64,000 nt of DNA from Cyanobacteriota bacterium (GTDB lineage Bacteria > Cyanobacteriota > Cyanobacteriia > CACIAM-69d): NCBI GenBank assembly GCA_022402445.1, contig JAKRSF010000006.1:62001-126000 (forward strand). Direction: 5' to 3'. The notes beneath the pieces are model-generated. The model saw only the letters and a list, made by a program, of their open reading frames with translations. It made no database searches and was not told the origin of the DNA. The number at the start of each line of letters is the position of its first letter. Position 1 is the stretch's first letter. Both the position numbers and the translations under genes were made by a program. Below, one piece after another: positions 17,686 to 26,588 of the stretch.

Positions 17686-19044
17686 TTGTTTCTGCTATTG
17701 TCAATTTTATTTTGGATTTTCTTTGGATGGTTGGCAGATTATTCATTTCCATTTGGTCAAGCATTGGAACTGTTTCTTTCATGCTTTACAGGCACTGTCG
17801 CGGCGAAAATCAATACCTTGCAACAGCAATTGCAAAGAACAGACGTAATATCGAAACCTGATAATGTACAGCAGATCAAAAAGCTGAACAATCTAGAATC
17901 TCAGGCATGGTTATATAAAGGCGTGTTAGAACGCTTTGGTGCAGACTCTTCTGCAAATCATGAGAGGATTGCTAAAACACTAGAAGCATTAGAGTATAAA
18001 AGAAGTGAAATCCGACAAGAACTTGAGCCCCGAAAACCTCGGCGCTATCGTATTTTAGGGGAAATACAAGATTCTGCTCGTAGCCTTTTAGCTAGTCAGG
18101 CAGAGAAAGATTATGAGCGAATTCAAAAGATCGCGACCAATCTGATTGTTTTTTTGAAAAATAAGCGATCATCGCCAACGATCATTTCTGATGTTATTGC
18201 AAAACTAGCATCAGAAATAGCAAAAAGTGGCAGTCAAATCAGTCCTTATCGCCTTCGACTTGTCTATAGAATCGATGAGTTGCTAAGAGTCTTGTCAGCT
18301 AAGCTAGTTCTACTCTCTAATGATCCAGGGGTTGGTGGGAATTATCAATCTGTTGTCAACGAACTAAATTCCCGCCTTCATACTCTGTCTAAAGAATTTG
18401 ATAATTTACTTCGAGTTAGACAAGAAGACAAAAATGAATTAAGCAAGCGTGCCAAGAGAATATCAGACCTCGCAAGGAATATCTCTAATCTTCACAAGGT
18501 AATATCAAGTCGCGATTCAGACATCGTTAATCTGCGAGAAAATATCCAAGGTCTGCAAAGGGAAATTCAAAGCTCGACTAACTCGAATCATGACAAGCAA
18601 GAAAAAATCAATCAATTGCAAAGTCAATTATTTCAGTTGAATCAGCAACAATCAAACTTGTATAGAAAGATCGAGAGCCTCTCCCTTCATATCCTAAATA
18701 AAGAATCTGAGATTGAGCATTTGCAGAGCGAAAGATCTCAGATCAATTCCCAAAAGCTAGAGCTACAGCGGCAGAATCAAGTTTTGTATCAACATTTTGA
18801 GCATCAGCGAGGTGAAATATCTAGGCTGAATCAGAAACTGGAAGAACTTTCTAGCGCTGATGAGAACACATCCCAAAGGTCTACATCACAGCCAGTCATC
18901 AGGAAGGTTGAAACTCAAGAAACAATTTCAGAGGCGGAATATCAACAAATTGCCAATCAAAACGAGTATGAATATGTTAGGGGCTATAGGCGCAGCAGTG
19001 GAACATGGGTAAGCGCATACTATAGGCGCAAAAGAAATCGCTAG
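17686..19044 (+). CDS. Membrane-anchored coiled-coil protein of unknown function
   Basis: The frame is open from 17584, overlapping the end of the previous gene, but contains no ATG or GTG; the first possible start is TTG 17686 with no good ribosome site (452 residues from there). The N-terminus is hydrophobic (LFLLLSILFWIFFGWLADY and ALELFLSCFTGTVAAKI), giving one or two membrane spans. Residues about 60-390 are long heptad-rich coiled coil full of Gln, Leu and Ser. The tail carries a basic aromatic motif (YVRGYRRSSGTWVSAYYRRK). No catalytic domain is seen. The lack of a credible start supports fusion with the upstream 115-residue frame. Foreign base composition. Confidence 0.6.
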   Translation: MFLLLSILFWIFFGWLADYSFPFGQALELFLSCFTGTVAAKINTLQQQLQRTDVISKPDNVQQIKKLNNLESQAWLYKGVLERFGADSSANHERIAKTLEALEYKRSEIRQELEPRKPRRYRILGEIQDSARSLLASQAEKDYERIQKIATNLIVFLKNKRSSPTIISDVIAKLASEIAKSGSQISPYRLRLVYRIDELLRVLSAKLVLLSNDPGVGGNYQSVVNELNSRLHTLSKEFDNLLRVRQEDKNELSKRAKRISDLARNISNLHKVISSRDSDIVNLRENIQGLQREIQSSTNSNHDKQEKINQLQSQLFQLNQQQSNLYRKIESLSLHILNKESEIEHLQSERSQINSQKLELQRQNQVLYQHFEHQRGEISRLNQKLEELSSADENTSQRSTSQPVIRKVETQETISEAEYQQIANQNEYEYVRGYRRSSGTWVSAYYRRKRNR

Positions 19045-19057
19045 AACGAAATCATAC

Positions 19058-19141
19058 GCTCAACAATGCAAATGTCGCAGACGGTTGAAAATTCTCTGTG
19101 CTGTGTTCGGAGCCGCCTGCCGCCGAGTTAAGCCGTTAGCA
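19058..19141 (+). other. Integron attC-like sequence (weak candidate)
   Basis: Fourteen bases after the coiled-coil gene, GCTCAAC (19058-19064, fits the RYYYAAC box) and GTTAGCA (19135-19141, near GTTRRRY, one mismatch) bracket an 84-base stretch with partial dyad symmetry (GTCGCAGACGG against CTGCCGCCGAG). Size and placement right after a foreign gene fit a cassette recombination site. Arm complementarity is imperfect and no integrase is in the window, so it may also be a decayed repeat. Confidence 0.25.
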
Positions 19142-19224
19142 CCCTCCAATTCTTATGATCACACCTCCCCGCCCAACCAATCGGCAAACGACCCTAGGGC
19201 GTGATCGCGGCCATTCATCCAAGA

Positions 19225-19908
19225 TTAATCGTCATCATCCAGGCCAAACTTGGCTTCCATCGACGCCACCACCGCCTCCCTAGCCTCCAGCCGCTTTTCC
19301 CACAATTCCAACTCCGCCGCTCGCCCCTGCAACTGTCGCCGCAACTCCTCTAGGGCCTCCTCCGTATCGCCCCCCCGACTCCGGGTAGCAGCAGCGGGGG
19401 CTGTGCGGGGTGCTTCCGCCATCACCGGCTGATTCCCAGGGGCCGTGGGCTCCTCCTCATCCTTCGCCGCCGCAAGTTTGGCCTGCTCGATCTTGAGCAA
19501 TTCCTGGGCATCGCGCAATTCCTCACGGCGCGCCTCAAATTCCATGATCCGCCGCGATAGTTCCTGATTTTGCAGGGTCAGGGACTGCCGCCACTGTTCC
19601 GCGCGCTCCGACTCCTGCCGCAAAAAGTCCGGCGTGACGCCCGTTTGCAGATAGTCCCGCACCAGGGTCATCACCCAGTCCGTGGCGTCATAGATCTGCT
19701 TGACCGCGCGATCGCTCGACGACAGATTCACCAGCACCAATTGGCAATGGCCATCCCTAGGCAGGAGCGCCTCATCAATGGTGAGCATGGGCTCCGCGTC
19801 TTCCTCGGCAATCACCTGCCAGGTATAGTCCGAGGTCTGGACGGCCAAGAGTTTGAGCCAAACTTCGGAAGACTCGCTTTGGCGGCTGGCACAGGCAAGG
19901 TACTGCAT
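19225..19908 (-). CDS. Conserved-type cyanobacterial protein with coiled coil
   Basis: A 227-residue cytoplasmic protein. The first half (about 1-95) looks globular, with MQYLACASRQSESSEVWLKL at the start and an acidic strand-rich part; it mentions no known active site. The second half is helical and coiled (LRQESERAEQWRQSL ... FEARREELRDAQELLKIE), broken by a Pro/Ala linker (about 150-180), and ends in an acidic tail (LDDDD). I do not recognise a named family. It stands alone, divergent from leuD with 189 bases between. Confidence 0.65.
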   Translation of the reverse strand: MQYLACASRQSESSEVWLKLLAVQTSDYTWQVIAEEDAEPMLTIDEALLPRDGHCQLVLVNLSSSDRAVKQIYDATDWVMTLVRDYLQTGVTPDFLRQESERAEQWRQSLTLQNQELSRRIMEFEARREELRDAQELLKIEQAKLAAAKDEEEPTAPGNQPVMAEAPRTAPAAATRSRGGDTEEALEELRRQLQGRAAELELWEKRLEAREAVVASMEAKFGLDDDD

Positions 19909-20097
19909 GGGGGCGTTCCTGGGCGATAGGCTTTATGGTATGCCAATTTCCGGGGTTCAGCGGCGACGGATTGGCAACTCTTTCAGGAGATTTACGGAGA
20001 TCCAGGGGGACGGGGGAAAGGGGGGCCGATGGCGGGGCGATCGCGGTTATGATCGGGGGTCCAGTTAAGCATTGAGCAAACGGGGGCGACTGTCCAC

Positions 20098-20688
20098 ATG
20101 AGCCAAGTGAACGCGGTGACGGGAACGGGCCTACCCCTGCGGGGGGATGATATTGATACGGACCGCATTATTCCGGCGCGGTTCCTGCGTTGTGTGACGT
20201 TTGATGGGTTGGGGGAGCATGTGTTTGCGGACGATCGCGCCCCCCTCGGCGGTGAGCATCCGTTTGATCAGGCGGCCTATGGCGGTGCGAAGGTGCTGGT
20301 GGTGAACCGCAATTTTGGCTGTGGATCGAGCCGGGAACATGCGCCCCAGGCGATCGCCCGGTGGGGCATCGAGGTGATTGTGGGGGAAAGTTTTGCGGAA
20401 ATTTTCTTTGCCAACTGCATCGCGATCGGGGTGCCCTGTCTGACGGGGGACCATGAAACGGTGGTGGCGCTCCAGGAGGCGATCGCGGCGAATCCGACGG
20501 CGGCGGTGACGGTGGATCTAGAACAATTGACCGTGCAGTGCGGCGACTTCCGGGGCCAGTTGACCATGAAGGAAGGGGCACGGCAGGCATTTTTGACGGG
20601 CCAGTGGGATAGCTGCGGCCAGTTGGTGGCGGGGCTCCCGGCGGTGCAGGCGGCCACGGCGCGGTTGCCCTATATGTCCTGGGCCTAG
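20098..20688 (+). CDS. leuD: 3-isopropylmalate dehydratase small subunit
   Basis: Small subunit of the enzyme that converts 2-isopropylmalate to 3-isopropylmalate in leucine biosynthesis; it pairs with the iron-sulphur subunit LeuC, which is not in the window. The 196 residues show the swivel-domain signatures: [15 protein letters not shown] near the N-terminus and the substrate loop [15 protein letters not shown]. Length is normal. ATG 20098 is preceded by a purine-rich stretch (GGGGGCGA). Separate location of leuC and leuD is usual in cyanobacteria. Confidence 0.95.
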   Translation: MSQVNAVTGTGLPLRGDDIDTDRIIPARFLRCVTFDGLGEHVFADDRAPLGGEHPFDQAAYGGAKVLVVNRNFGCGSSREHAPQAIARWGIEVIVGESFAEIFFANCIAIGVPCLTGDHETVVALQEAIAANPTAAVTVDLEQLTVQCGDFRGQLTMKEGARQAFLTGQWDSCGQLVAGLPAVQAATARLPYMSWA

Positions 20689-20741
20689 GACGTTCCCTCA
20701 CCTTCCCAAGCCCGCCAGACCAGATGCCCCATGATTTCAGC

Positions 20742-21245
20742 CTAGTTAATGATCGCCTGATCGCCCCAGCCATCCGATCGCACGGCCTTGGTCAGCACCT
20801 GGGAATGGGGGCCAAACCCGTAGCGGCGGTAGAGGGCGATCGCGGGGCCATTGTGGTCAAACACCTGGAGGGCAAGGCGATCGCTCCCCCACCGCTGGGC
20901 TTCCCCTTCGGCGGCGGCTAGTAATGCCGTAGCGATGCCCTGGCGACGGTGCTCGGGCCGCACGTACAGCCACAGAATCTGCGCCCATTGATCTCCCGTG
21001 GCGCGATCGCGGGTGGGGGACAGCCACAGGCCCCCCCAGGGGGTTCCAGGATGACCGGATGCGGCCCCCTCGCGATCGCCCCAGGCCCACCACAGGGGCG
21101 TCCGGGACGACAAATAATCCTCCACAAAGGCCGCCAAATCCCCCTGGGCGCTACCCGCCGGGAGCAGTTCCCGATAGGTGCGCGTCAGGAATTTGAGCAG
21201 CAGGGCGCGATCGCGCGGCGACCCCCGCAGGATGTGATAGCCCAT
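20742..21245 (-). CDS. GNAT-family N-acetyltransferase (RimI-like)
   Basis: A 167-residue single-domain acetyltransferase. The acetyl-CoA loop is clear (RPEHRRQGIATALLAAAEG), followed by the strand and helix typical of the RimI branch (LALQVFDHNGPAIALYRRYG). The central part carries a low-complexity loop of Gly, Trp and Arg. The substrate is unknown. Its ATG touches the stop codon of the small membrane-protein gene (stop 21246-21248, start 21245), so the two are translated as a coupled pair. Confidence 0.82.
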   Translation of the reverse strand: MGYHILRGSPRDRALLLKFLTRTYRELLPAGSAQGDLAAFVEDYLSSRTPLWWAWGDREGAASGHPGTPWGGLWLSPTRDRATGDQWAQILWLYVRPEHRRQGIATALLAAAEGEAQRWGSDRLALQVFDHNGPAIALYRRYGFGPHSQVLTKAVRSDGWGDQAIIN

Positions 21246-21458
21246 CTAAACGCCGACACCCACGCCCGCCCAGATGCCCCGCAGGTCCATCCCCTCCAGG
21301 CTCAGGCCATCAAACCCAAAGGGCACCACCACCGACCCCACCGGAGCCGGAGCCGCCAAATCCGTCGGCAGAAAAATGCGGGCGCTCACGGCCAGCAGGG
21401 CAGCGCTAAAAATCAAAACGATCGCGAAGGGCAGCAGATATTGACGAATGAAAGCCAT
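21246..21458 (-). CDS. Small single-span membrane protein
   Basis: The start is ATG 21458 behind GGAG at eight bases, giving 70 residues; a longer frame to 21518 lacks a ribosome site. The N-terminus MAFIRQYLLPFAIVLIFSAA is one clear membrane helix, followed by a soluble tail with Pro, Val and Gly (VPFGFDGLSLEGMDLRGIW). No family was recognised. The downstream acetyltransferase starts immediately after the stop, implying joint expression. Function unknown. Confidence 0.55.
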   Translation of the reverse strand: MAFIRQYLLPFAIVLIFSAALLAVSARIFLPTDLAAPAPVGSVVVPFGFDGLSLEGMDLRGIWAGVGVGV

Positions 21459-21682
21459 CGAATTTCGCTCCGGAGCCAAGGAATCGTGGGCCATGCCTAG
21501 CCATTGGTGACTATACACAATGCCGCCCGCCCTTGCCCCCGCGCGGCCCGATCGCCCGATTCAGGGATCGGTGGGTGGGCGCTTGGCAAACTGACCCGAT
21601 CCCCCGCGATCGCCTTGGCCCCCAAGCCACGATCGCCCCATCGATGCGTCCATTCCGGGCGATCGCAGGAGGATTTGCGGCC

Positions 21683-22447
21683 ATGCGCGTATTCGGATCG
21701 TGTATTTCTGCCCTACTGGCGGCGGCGGCACTCTTTGGCATTTTGCAGTGGCTGCATGTGCCCGCCGGGAGCGCCCTCGATTGGCTCGTGGGGGGCCTGA
21801 GTTTCGCCTGGTTGGTGGCGGTCACCGTTGTGCCCTGGAATGTGCATTTCGAGGCCAAGGGCGCGATCGCGGAGGCGGCGGAGTCTGATCGGCGCGGCCT
21901 CAAAACCGACCCCCAGGATGTGGCGTATTTGGCCCTGCTGGCGCGGCGATCGCTCTGGGTGGCCCTGGCGCTCCATGGGCTATCCGTCGTGGTGCTGCTG
22001 GCCCTGGCGATCTTTGGCATCAGCGGCGTCGGCTACCTCGGTTCGATCGTCGCCCTGCTGCTGACGGGGCTGCGGCCAGCGGTGCGGCTCTATGGCTACG
22101 TGGCCCAGCGGGTCAGCGCCATCCGCCAAACCCTGCGCTACCCCCGCGAGGACGTGTTCACCCTGCGGGAAAAGGTGGACAAGCTCGAAGGGGAACTCAA
22201 AGCCCTTATGGAGTTGCTGGATTTCAAGGAAGAAACCTCCTGGGGCAGCGGCATTGATCGACAGCTCAAAGTCCTCAGCAACACAACTAATACCCTCCGG
22301 TTCGACCTACAAACGGCGACCACGGAGGCCAAGGCGGAACGCGATCGCATCGAGCGGGAAGCCACGGAAGCCATTACCCAATTTGGCAGCTACTCGGATT
22401 TGGTCGATCGCGCCCGACTGCTGGTTCGCTTCATCAAAGAGGCATAG
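21683..22447 (+). CDS. Membrane protein with C-terminal coiled coil
   Basis: ATG 21683 follows a full AGGAGG (21667-21672), so this start is preferred over an upstream in-frame one (254 residues). Two hydrophobic helices lie near the N-terminus (ISALLAAAALFGILQWL; LSFAWLVAVTVVPWNV) and two more around 110-160 (WVALALHGLSVVVLLALAIFG; GSIVALLLTGLRPAVRLYG). From about 165 the chain is charged and helical (LREKVDKLEGELKALMELL). It may anchor a coiled-coil complex at the membrane. No known family was identified. Confidence 0.7.
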   Translation: MRVFGSCISALLAAAALFGILQWLHVPAGSALDWLVGGLSFAWLVAVTVVPWNVHFEAKGAIAEAAESDRRGLKTDPQDVAYLALLARRSLWVALALHGLSVVVLLALAIFGISGVGYLGSIVALLLTGLRPAVRLYGYVAQRVSAIRQTLRYPREDVFTLREKVDKLEGELKALMELLDFKEETSWGSGIDRQLKVLSNTTNTLRFDLQTATTEAKAERDRIEREATEAITQFGSYSDLVDRARLLVRFIKEA

Positions 22448-22597
22448 GAAATGGCGGATATCGGATCCCTGCCCTGGGGCCAATCCCCCATCCGCCTTGA
22501 AACGCAGCGATCAAGAATTAGGGGGCAACGGGCGATTTGATCCCACGCCTCAGGGCAAAAATCTCCCCAAAATGTAGGACGAGGCGGTGATTTGAGG

Positions 22598-22617
22598 CCA
22601 TAGCCGATAAGCTATGG
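22598..22617. repeat. Short hairpin between genes
   Basis: CCATAGC (22598-22604) and GCTATGG (22611-22617) form a 7-base stem with a 6-base loop, 150 bases after the membrane-protein gene. No T run follows, so it is not a typical terminator. The rest of 22448-22713 shows no gene. Confidence 0.35.
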
Positions 22618-22713
22618 GAGGGCCATCCCAACGGCTTAGGCGATGCCCCTACAAGGGCCTCAATCCGGGCCATTTCTGCGGTCTAATTCCCTGCGATCTC
22701 AATTGCTAATCTG

Positions 22714-23436
22714 ATGCGTTTGCCCTTACCCCAGTTCAATCACCGCGATCGCGATCCGCTGCATATTGCGGAGGCGATTGAATGCTCGACGGCGGAATAT
22801 GTGGCCCAATGTTTAGAGCCGGAGGAGTTGAATTATTCGCCCATTCCCGCCTTTGGCAGTTGGGTGCGATCGCACGATGAAGAATCGGACAACGGCATTT
22901 ATGGGGTGGTGTATCACGTCACCACAAGCCCCATCGATTCCGTCCATCGGGCGCGGGCGCTGGGCATGTCGCTCCAGGAATTGCGCGAGGAGCAGCCGCA
23001 GATTTTTTCGATGCTGCGCCCGGAATTTCGCGTCGCGATCGTTGGATTTGTCGATCCGCGATCGCCCGCCCTCGCCCCCGCCGCAACCAATGGCCGCCCC
23101 AAGGGTAACGGAACTGGGAATGGGCATGGCAAAAGCGCGATCGTCGGGCGCATCTATCAGCACCTGCCCCCCCGCCCCCCGCAAATCCACCAGAGCGTCT
23201 ACGCCTGCACCGCCGAAGAAACCATCGCCTTCACCGAAGCACTAGACTTTCTGCGCACCCTGCTGCAACTGTCCGGTATGCCCACCGATGCCCTGATCGC
23301 CGCCACCTTAAGGGAAATCTATCGCCTGCGATCGGGCGATCGCCCCTGGCTCGTGCGGGCGGGCCGCGCCCTCAGCGTCCTGCTCAAGGATGACTACGAT
23401 CGCCTGCGGGCCATCCTCGGCCAGGTCCACCTCTAG
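22714..23436 (+). CDS. HAS-barrel-like cyanobacterial protein
   Basis: A 240-residue soluble protein. The N-terminal 110 residues (IAEAIECSTAEYVAQCLEP ... GIYGVVYHVTTSPIDS) look like the small beta-barrel found at the start of HerA-type ATPases (HAS barrel), here without any ATPase domain. A Gly/Asn-rich spacer (TNGRPKGNGTGNGHGK) separates a helical C-terminal part (ETIAFTEALDFLRTLLQLS). In other cyanobacteria such proteins are thought to accompany a separate HerA-like ATPase; none is here. The gene ends 174 bases before rpaA in the same direction. The barrel assignment rests on memory of the family and is moderate. Confidence 0.55.
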   Translation: MRLPLPQFNHRDRDPLHIAEAIECSTAEYVAQCLEPEELNYSPIPAFGSWVRSHDEESDNGIYGVVYHVTTSPIDSVHRARALGMSLQELREEQPQIFSMLRPEFRVAIVGFVDPRSPALAPAATNGRPKGNGTGNGHGKSAIVGRIYQHLPPRPPQIHQSVYACTAEETIAFTEALDFLRTLLQLSGMPTDALIAATLREIYRLRSGDRPWLVRAGRALSVLLKDDYDRLRAILGQVHL

Positions 23437-23506
23437 CCCCCTCCCTCCCCAAGGCCAAGCCCCCCGAACAGCCCCGCCCGCCGCTTCATGTTTCTAAAGT
23501 TTCCCT

Positions 23507-23512
23507 TACAAT
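23507..23512 (+). promoter_or_regulatory. Possible -10 box for rpaA
   Basis: TACAAT at 23507-23512 lies about 100 bases before the rpaA start, in an AT-rich stretch. The -35 position (CTTCAT at 23484) is a poor match, so an activator or other sigma factor may be needed. Confidence 0.25.
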
Positions 23513-23610
23513 CCAGGTGAACTTTGGAAATCAAATGTTAATAATTTCATATACATTTACGAATTCATGGGCGCGCCCCCGAACCCTGTCGCGCCGCCTC
23601 GAACGGTCAT

Positions 23611-24339
23611 ATGCCTAGAATTTTAGTTATTGATGACGACGTTGCCATTTCTGAGTTGATTTCCATCAATTTAGAAATGGCCGGCTATGACGTTAGCCAA
23701 ACGGTGGATGGCATCAAGGGGCAGGCGATGGCCCTGCAACTGCTGCCGGACCTGATTCTGCTGGACGTCATGCTGCCGAAGGTGGACGGCTTCACGGTCT
23801 GCCAGCGGCTCCGGCGCGATGAGCGCACGGCGGAAATTCCCATTTTGATGCTAACGGCCCTGGGGCAAACCCAAAACAAGGTGGAGGGGTTTAATGCGGG
23901 GGCGGATGATTATTTAACCAAACCCTTTGAGCTAGAGGAGTTGCTGGCGCGGGTGCGGGCGCTGCTGCGGCGGACCGATCGCATCCCCCAGGCGGCCAAA
24001 CACAGCGAGATTTTGAACTACGGGCCGCTGACGCTGGTGCCGGAGCGGTTCGAGGCCATTTGGTTTGATGGCACGGTGAAGCTCACCCATCTGGAGTTTG
24101 AGCTGCTCCATTGCCTGCTCCAGCGCCATGGGCAAACCGTGTCCCCCAGCGAGATCCTCAAGGAGGTGTGGGGCTACGATCCGGATGATGATATCGAGAC
24201 GATCCGGGTCCATGTGCGCCACCTGCGGACGAAGCTGGAGCCGGATCCGCGCCATCCGAAGTACATCAAAACGGTCTATGGGGCGGGCTATTGCCTGGAG
24301 CTGCCGGCGGCGGGCGATCGCGTAGTGGCCGCCAGCTAG
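23611..24339 (+). CDS. rpaA: Response regulator RpaA, circadian output and energy-transfer regulator
   Basis: OmpR-type transcription factor. In cyanobacteria RpaA is phosphorylated by SasA and dephosphorylated through CikA, and drives dusk-phase gene expression; it was first linked to phycobilisome-photosystem coupling. The 242 residues have a receiver domain (acidic pocket D8-D10, phospho-acceptor D52 in [10 protein letters not shown], conserved [10 protein letters not shown]) and a winged-helix domain (about 130-235) with [20 protein letters not shown] and [16 protein letters not shown]. The linker and DNA-binding part closely match RpaA ([20 protein letters not shown]) rather than RpaB. 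All residues for phosphorylation are present. It is convergent with the next gene, 12 bases apart. Confidence 0.85.
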   Translation: MPRILVIDDDVAISELISINLEMAGYDVSQTVDGIKGQAMALQLLPDLILLDVMLPKVDGFTVCQRLRRDERTAEIPILMLTALGQTQNKVEGFNAGADDYLTKPFELEELLARVRALLRRTDRIPQAAKHSEILNYGPLTLVPERFEAIWFDGTVKLTHLEFELLHCLLQRHGQTVSPSEILKEVWGYDPDDDIETIRVHVRHLRTKLEPDPRHPKYIKTVYGAGYCLELPAAGDRVVAAS

Positions 24340-24351
24340 GGTTTTGGAGCG

Positions 24352-25545
24352 TTAGGCATCGGGGCGGGGGCGTCGGCCGGTGCCCTCGCGATCGCCGAAG
24401 GTCGCCGCCGTTTCGAGGATCCAATCAAAGGTTTCAAACACCTTTTGCAGGGCCACCGGATCCCGCAGGGTCGAGAGGCTGAAGTTGGGCGATCGCCGCT
24501 CGGTGGGGTTGGGGGGCAGCGCGAGGCCAATGGCGCTCAGGCGGTTGCGCAGGGCGGTCCAATCATCGGCGCGGCGGAAGGGTTTCCAGCTTGCATAGGC
24601 GCTCGATACGATTTCAAAGCCGCCGTCAATGCCCACCTTAAAGAGCTCATGGGCACCGCCGCTGGGGCTGCATTCCAGGTCGCACTGGGCCATGAAGCCG
24701 CCGTAGCTGTCGCCCGTGCGCCACACCACGTCGATCGCCTCATGTTCCTGGCACCAGCGGTAGATGCGTCGGGCGATCGCGGCCTCATCCTCCCCTTGGC
24801 GCAGTTCAAATTCCTGGAAGAAGGACGCCTCATCCCAGCGGCGGCGTTCCAGGGCGGCGGGGGCCTTTTTCTTGCTCGCTTCGGCGGTGCGGCCAATGGA
24901 GCGGGGCACCAGATTTTTGAAACCGCCCGGACTGGCGTACTGCTTGATTTCAATGGCGATCAGTTCCGCCGGATCCATCTGTTCATTGAGGAATTCAACG
25001 ATGCGCCCCAGGGCAGGGGACACTTCGTTGGACACAACTACCAGGCGAATTTTGCCCGCTTGCAGATTGGTTTTCACCTGCTGCCAGAAGCGTTCCTCGT
25101 CCTCGTCGGGGCCAATAAAATCCTCAAAAATTTGCTCGGGATCCCGGCCCGTTTCGCGGCAGTTGGCCTCAAATTGGGCCAGCATCGTTTCTAGGGACCA
25201 ATAGCTCGACAGGTTGGCGGCGTAGTTGAGCAGATGGCCGATCGCTTCACTGCGCACATGGCTGTCGCTGGAGCAGTCGATATCCACCAGGGTGGGTACG
25301 CCGTCGCGATCGAGGAACAGGCGATCGAGGGACCAGCGATCGATGCGATCCTCCTCCAGGCTCAGGGAGGTTTGGCGCACCACCGTCAGCCAGTCGGTGC
25401 CGTAGTCGCCGCGATCGCGCTCCGCCGACAGCAGGCCGGGATAGGCTTCGAGCAATTCCTGAAGCAGGGACTCCGATTCGTAGGGTTGCTCGGTCATTTC
25501 GACCAGTTTTCCGTCATCGCGGACGAGATAGATACCTGCACTCAT
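24352..25545 (-). CDS. Nuclease-fold protein with an altered active site
   Basis: A 397-residue soluble protein. The first 125 residues follow a known bacterial layout: MSAGIYLVRDDGKLVEMTEQ, then SLDRLFLDRDGVPTLVDIDC and SEAIGHLLNYAANL. In relatives with an intact PD-(D/E)XK site this strand reads VEVKR; here it is D-I-D-C, so the catalytic Glu and Lys are replaced. The C-terminal half (about 235-380, RRWDEASFFQEFELRQGEDE ...) resembles the accessory domain of the same family. It probably binds rather than cuts nucleic acid, or has lost function. Convergent with rpaA; no partner gene is visible. Confidence 0.55.
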   Translation of the reverse strand: MSAGIYLVRDDGKLVEMTEQPYESESLLQELLEAYPGLLSAERDRGDYGTDWLTVVRQTSLSLEEDRIDRWSLDRLFLDRDGVPTLVDIDCSSDSHVRSEAIGHLLNYAANLSSYWSLETMLAQFEANCRETGRDPEQIFEDFIGPDEDEERFWQQVKTNLQAGKIRLVVVSNEVSPALGRIVEFLNEQMDPAELIAIEIKQYASPGGFKNLVPRSIGRTAEASKKKAPAALERRRWDEASFFQEFELRQGEDEAAIARRIYRWCQEHEAIDVVWRTGDSYGGFMAQCDLECSPSGGAHELFKVGIDGGFEIVSSAYASWKPFRRADDWTALRNRLSAIGLALPPNPTERRSPNFSLSTLRDPVALQKVFETFDWILETAATFGDREGTGRRPRPDA

Positions 25546-25722
25546 GGGGGGAGGTGGGGAGATTAGGGGGCAGCGGGGCCGGTGGCTAGGGCCGTGGGGC
25601 GATGGATGGGATGGGATGTCAGTTTGCCGGAAACCCTTGCAGCCTCTGGAAATCGGCTGGCTGTAGCGAGGGGATGACTGCCCCTTGTCTTGCGGGATCC
25701 GTAGGAAGTTGGACGATGCACC

Positions 25723-26577
25723 CTAGAACCCGTCAACGGCGGTGCCGCTGAAGACATGCATAGCGGGACCGGTCATGTACAGGTGATTATCCGTGGCGGA
25801 CCATTCAATTTCCAGGGGGCCGCCGGGGAGTTCTACCGTAGCGCGACGATCGCAGCGATCGTTGAGGACGCCCGCCACCAGGGATGCACAGGCACCGGTA
25901 CCACAGGCGAGGGTGATGCCCGCCCCCCGTTCCCAGACGCGCATGATCAGCCGATCGCGCGATCGCACCTCGATAAATTCCACATTGGTTTTTTCCGGGA
26001 AGTGGGGATGGGTTTCCAACTGGGGGCCAACGCCCCGCAGATCCACGGCATCCGCGTCCTCCACAAAGGTAATGCAATGGGGATTGCCCATGCTCACCGC
26101 CGTCACCTCAAAGGTTTGGCCCGCCGCCTCTAGGGGCACCGCGATCGCGCGATTGCCCGCCGGAGCTAACGTGCAAGGGATTTTTTCCGCCGCCAGGATC
26201 GGCTCCCCCATATCCACCACAACCTGCCCATCCCCCCGCAGCTTCGGCCCGATCACCCCCGCCAACGTTGAGATGCGATAGCCGTGGTCCGCCGTGGGCG
26301 ATCGCCCCTCCAGGGCCGCCACAAACTGGGCAAAACAGCGGATCCCATTGCCACACATCTGCGGCTCAGATCCATCGGAATTAAAAATCCGCATGGTGTA
26401 ATCCGTGCCCCCTTGACCGGGCAGCACAAAAATTACCCCATCGGCCCCCATGCCAAAATGGCGATCGCACCATCGCACCGCCTGCTCCGGCGACAGCAAC
26501 GGTTCAGTTTGGGACCGGTTATCGATCAAAATGAAATCGTTACCCAGACCGTGATACTTAGAAAACGCAATTCCCAT
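25723..26577 (-). CDS. dapF: Diaminopimelate epimerase
   Basis: Converts LL- to meso-diaminopimelate without a cofactor, the penultimate step to lysine and the direct supply of the peptidoglycan cross-link residue. ATG 26577 behind GGGAG gives 284 residues, the usual length. The two catalytic cysteines are present: Cys75 (MCGNGIRCF) and Cys225 (ACGTGACAS). The N-terminus ([15 protein letters not shown]) is typical. The start codon lies only 11 bases from the start of hfq on the other strand, so the promoter of each gene must lie in or over the other gene. Confidence 0.96.
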   Translation of the reverse strand: MGIAFSKYHGLGNDFILIDNRSQTEPLLSPEQAVRWCDRHFGMGADGVIFVLPGQGGTDYTMRIFNSDGSEPQMCGNGIRCFAQFVAALEGRSPTADHGYRISTLAGVIGPKLRGDGQVVVDMGEPILAAEKIPCTLAPAGNRAIAVPLEAAGQTFEVTAVSMGNPHCITFVEDADAVDLRGVGPQLETHPHFPEKTNVEFIEVRSRDRLIMRVWERGAGITLACGTGACASLVAGVLNDRCDRRATVELPGGPLEIEWSATDNHLYMTGPAMHVFSGTAVDGF

Positions 26578-26588
26578 TGGCAACTCCC

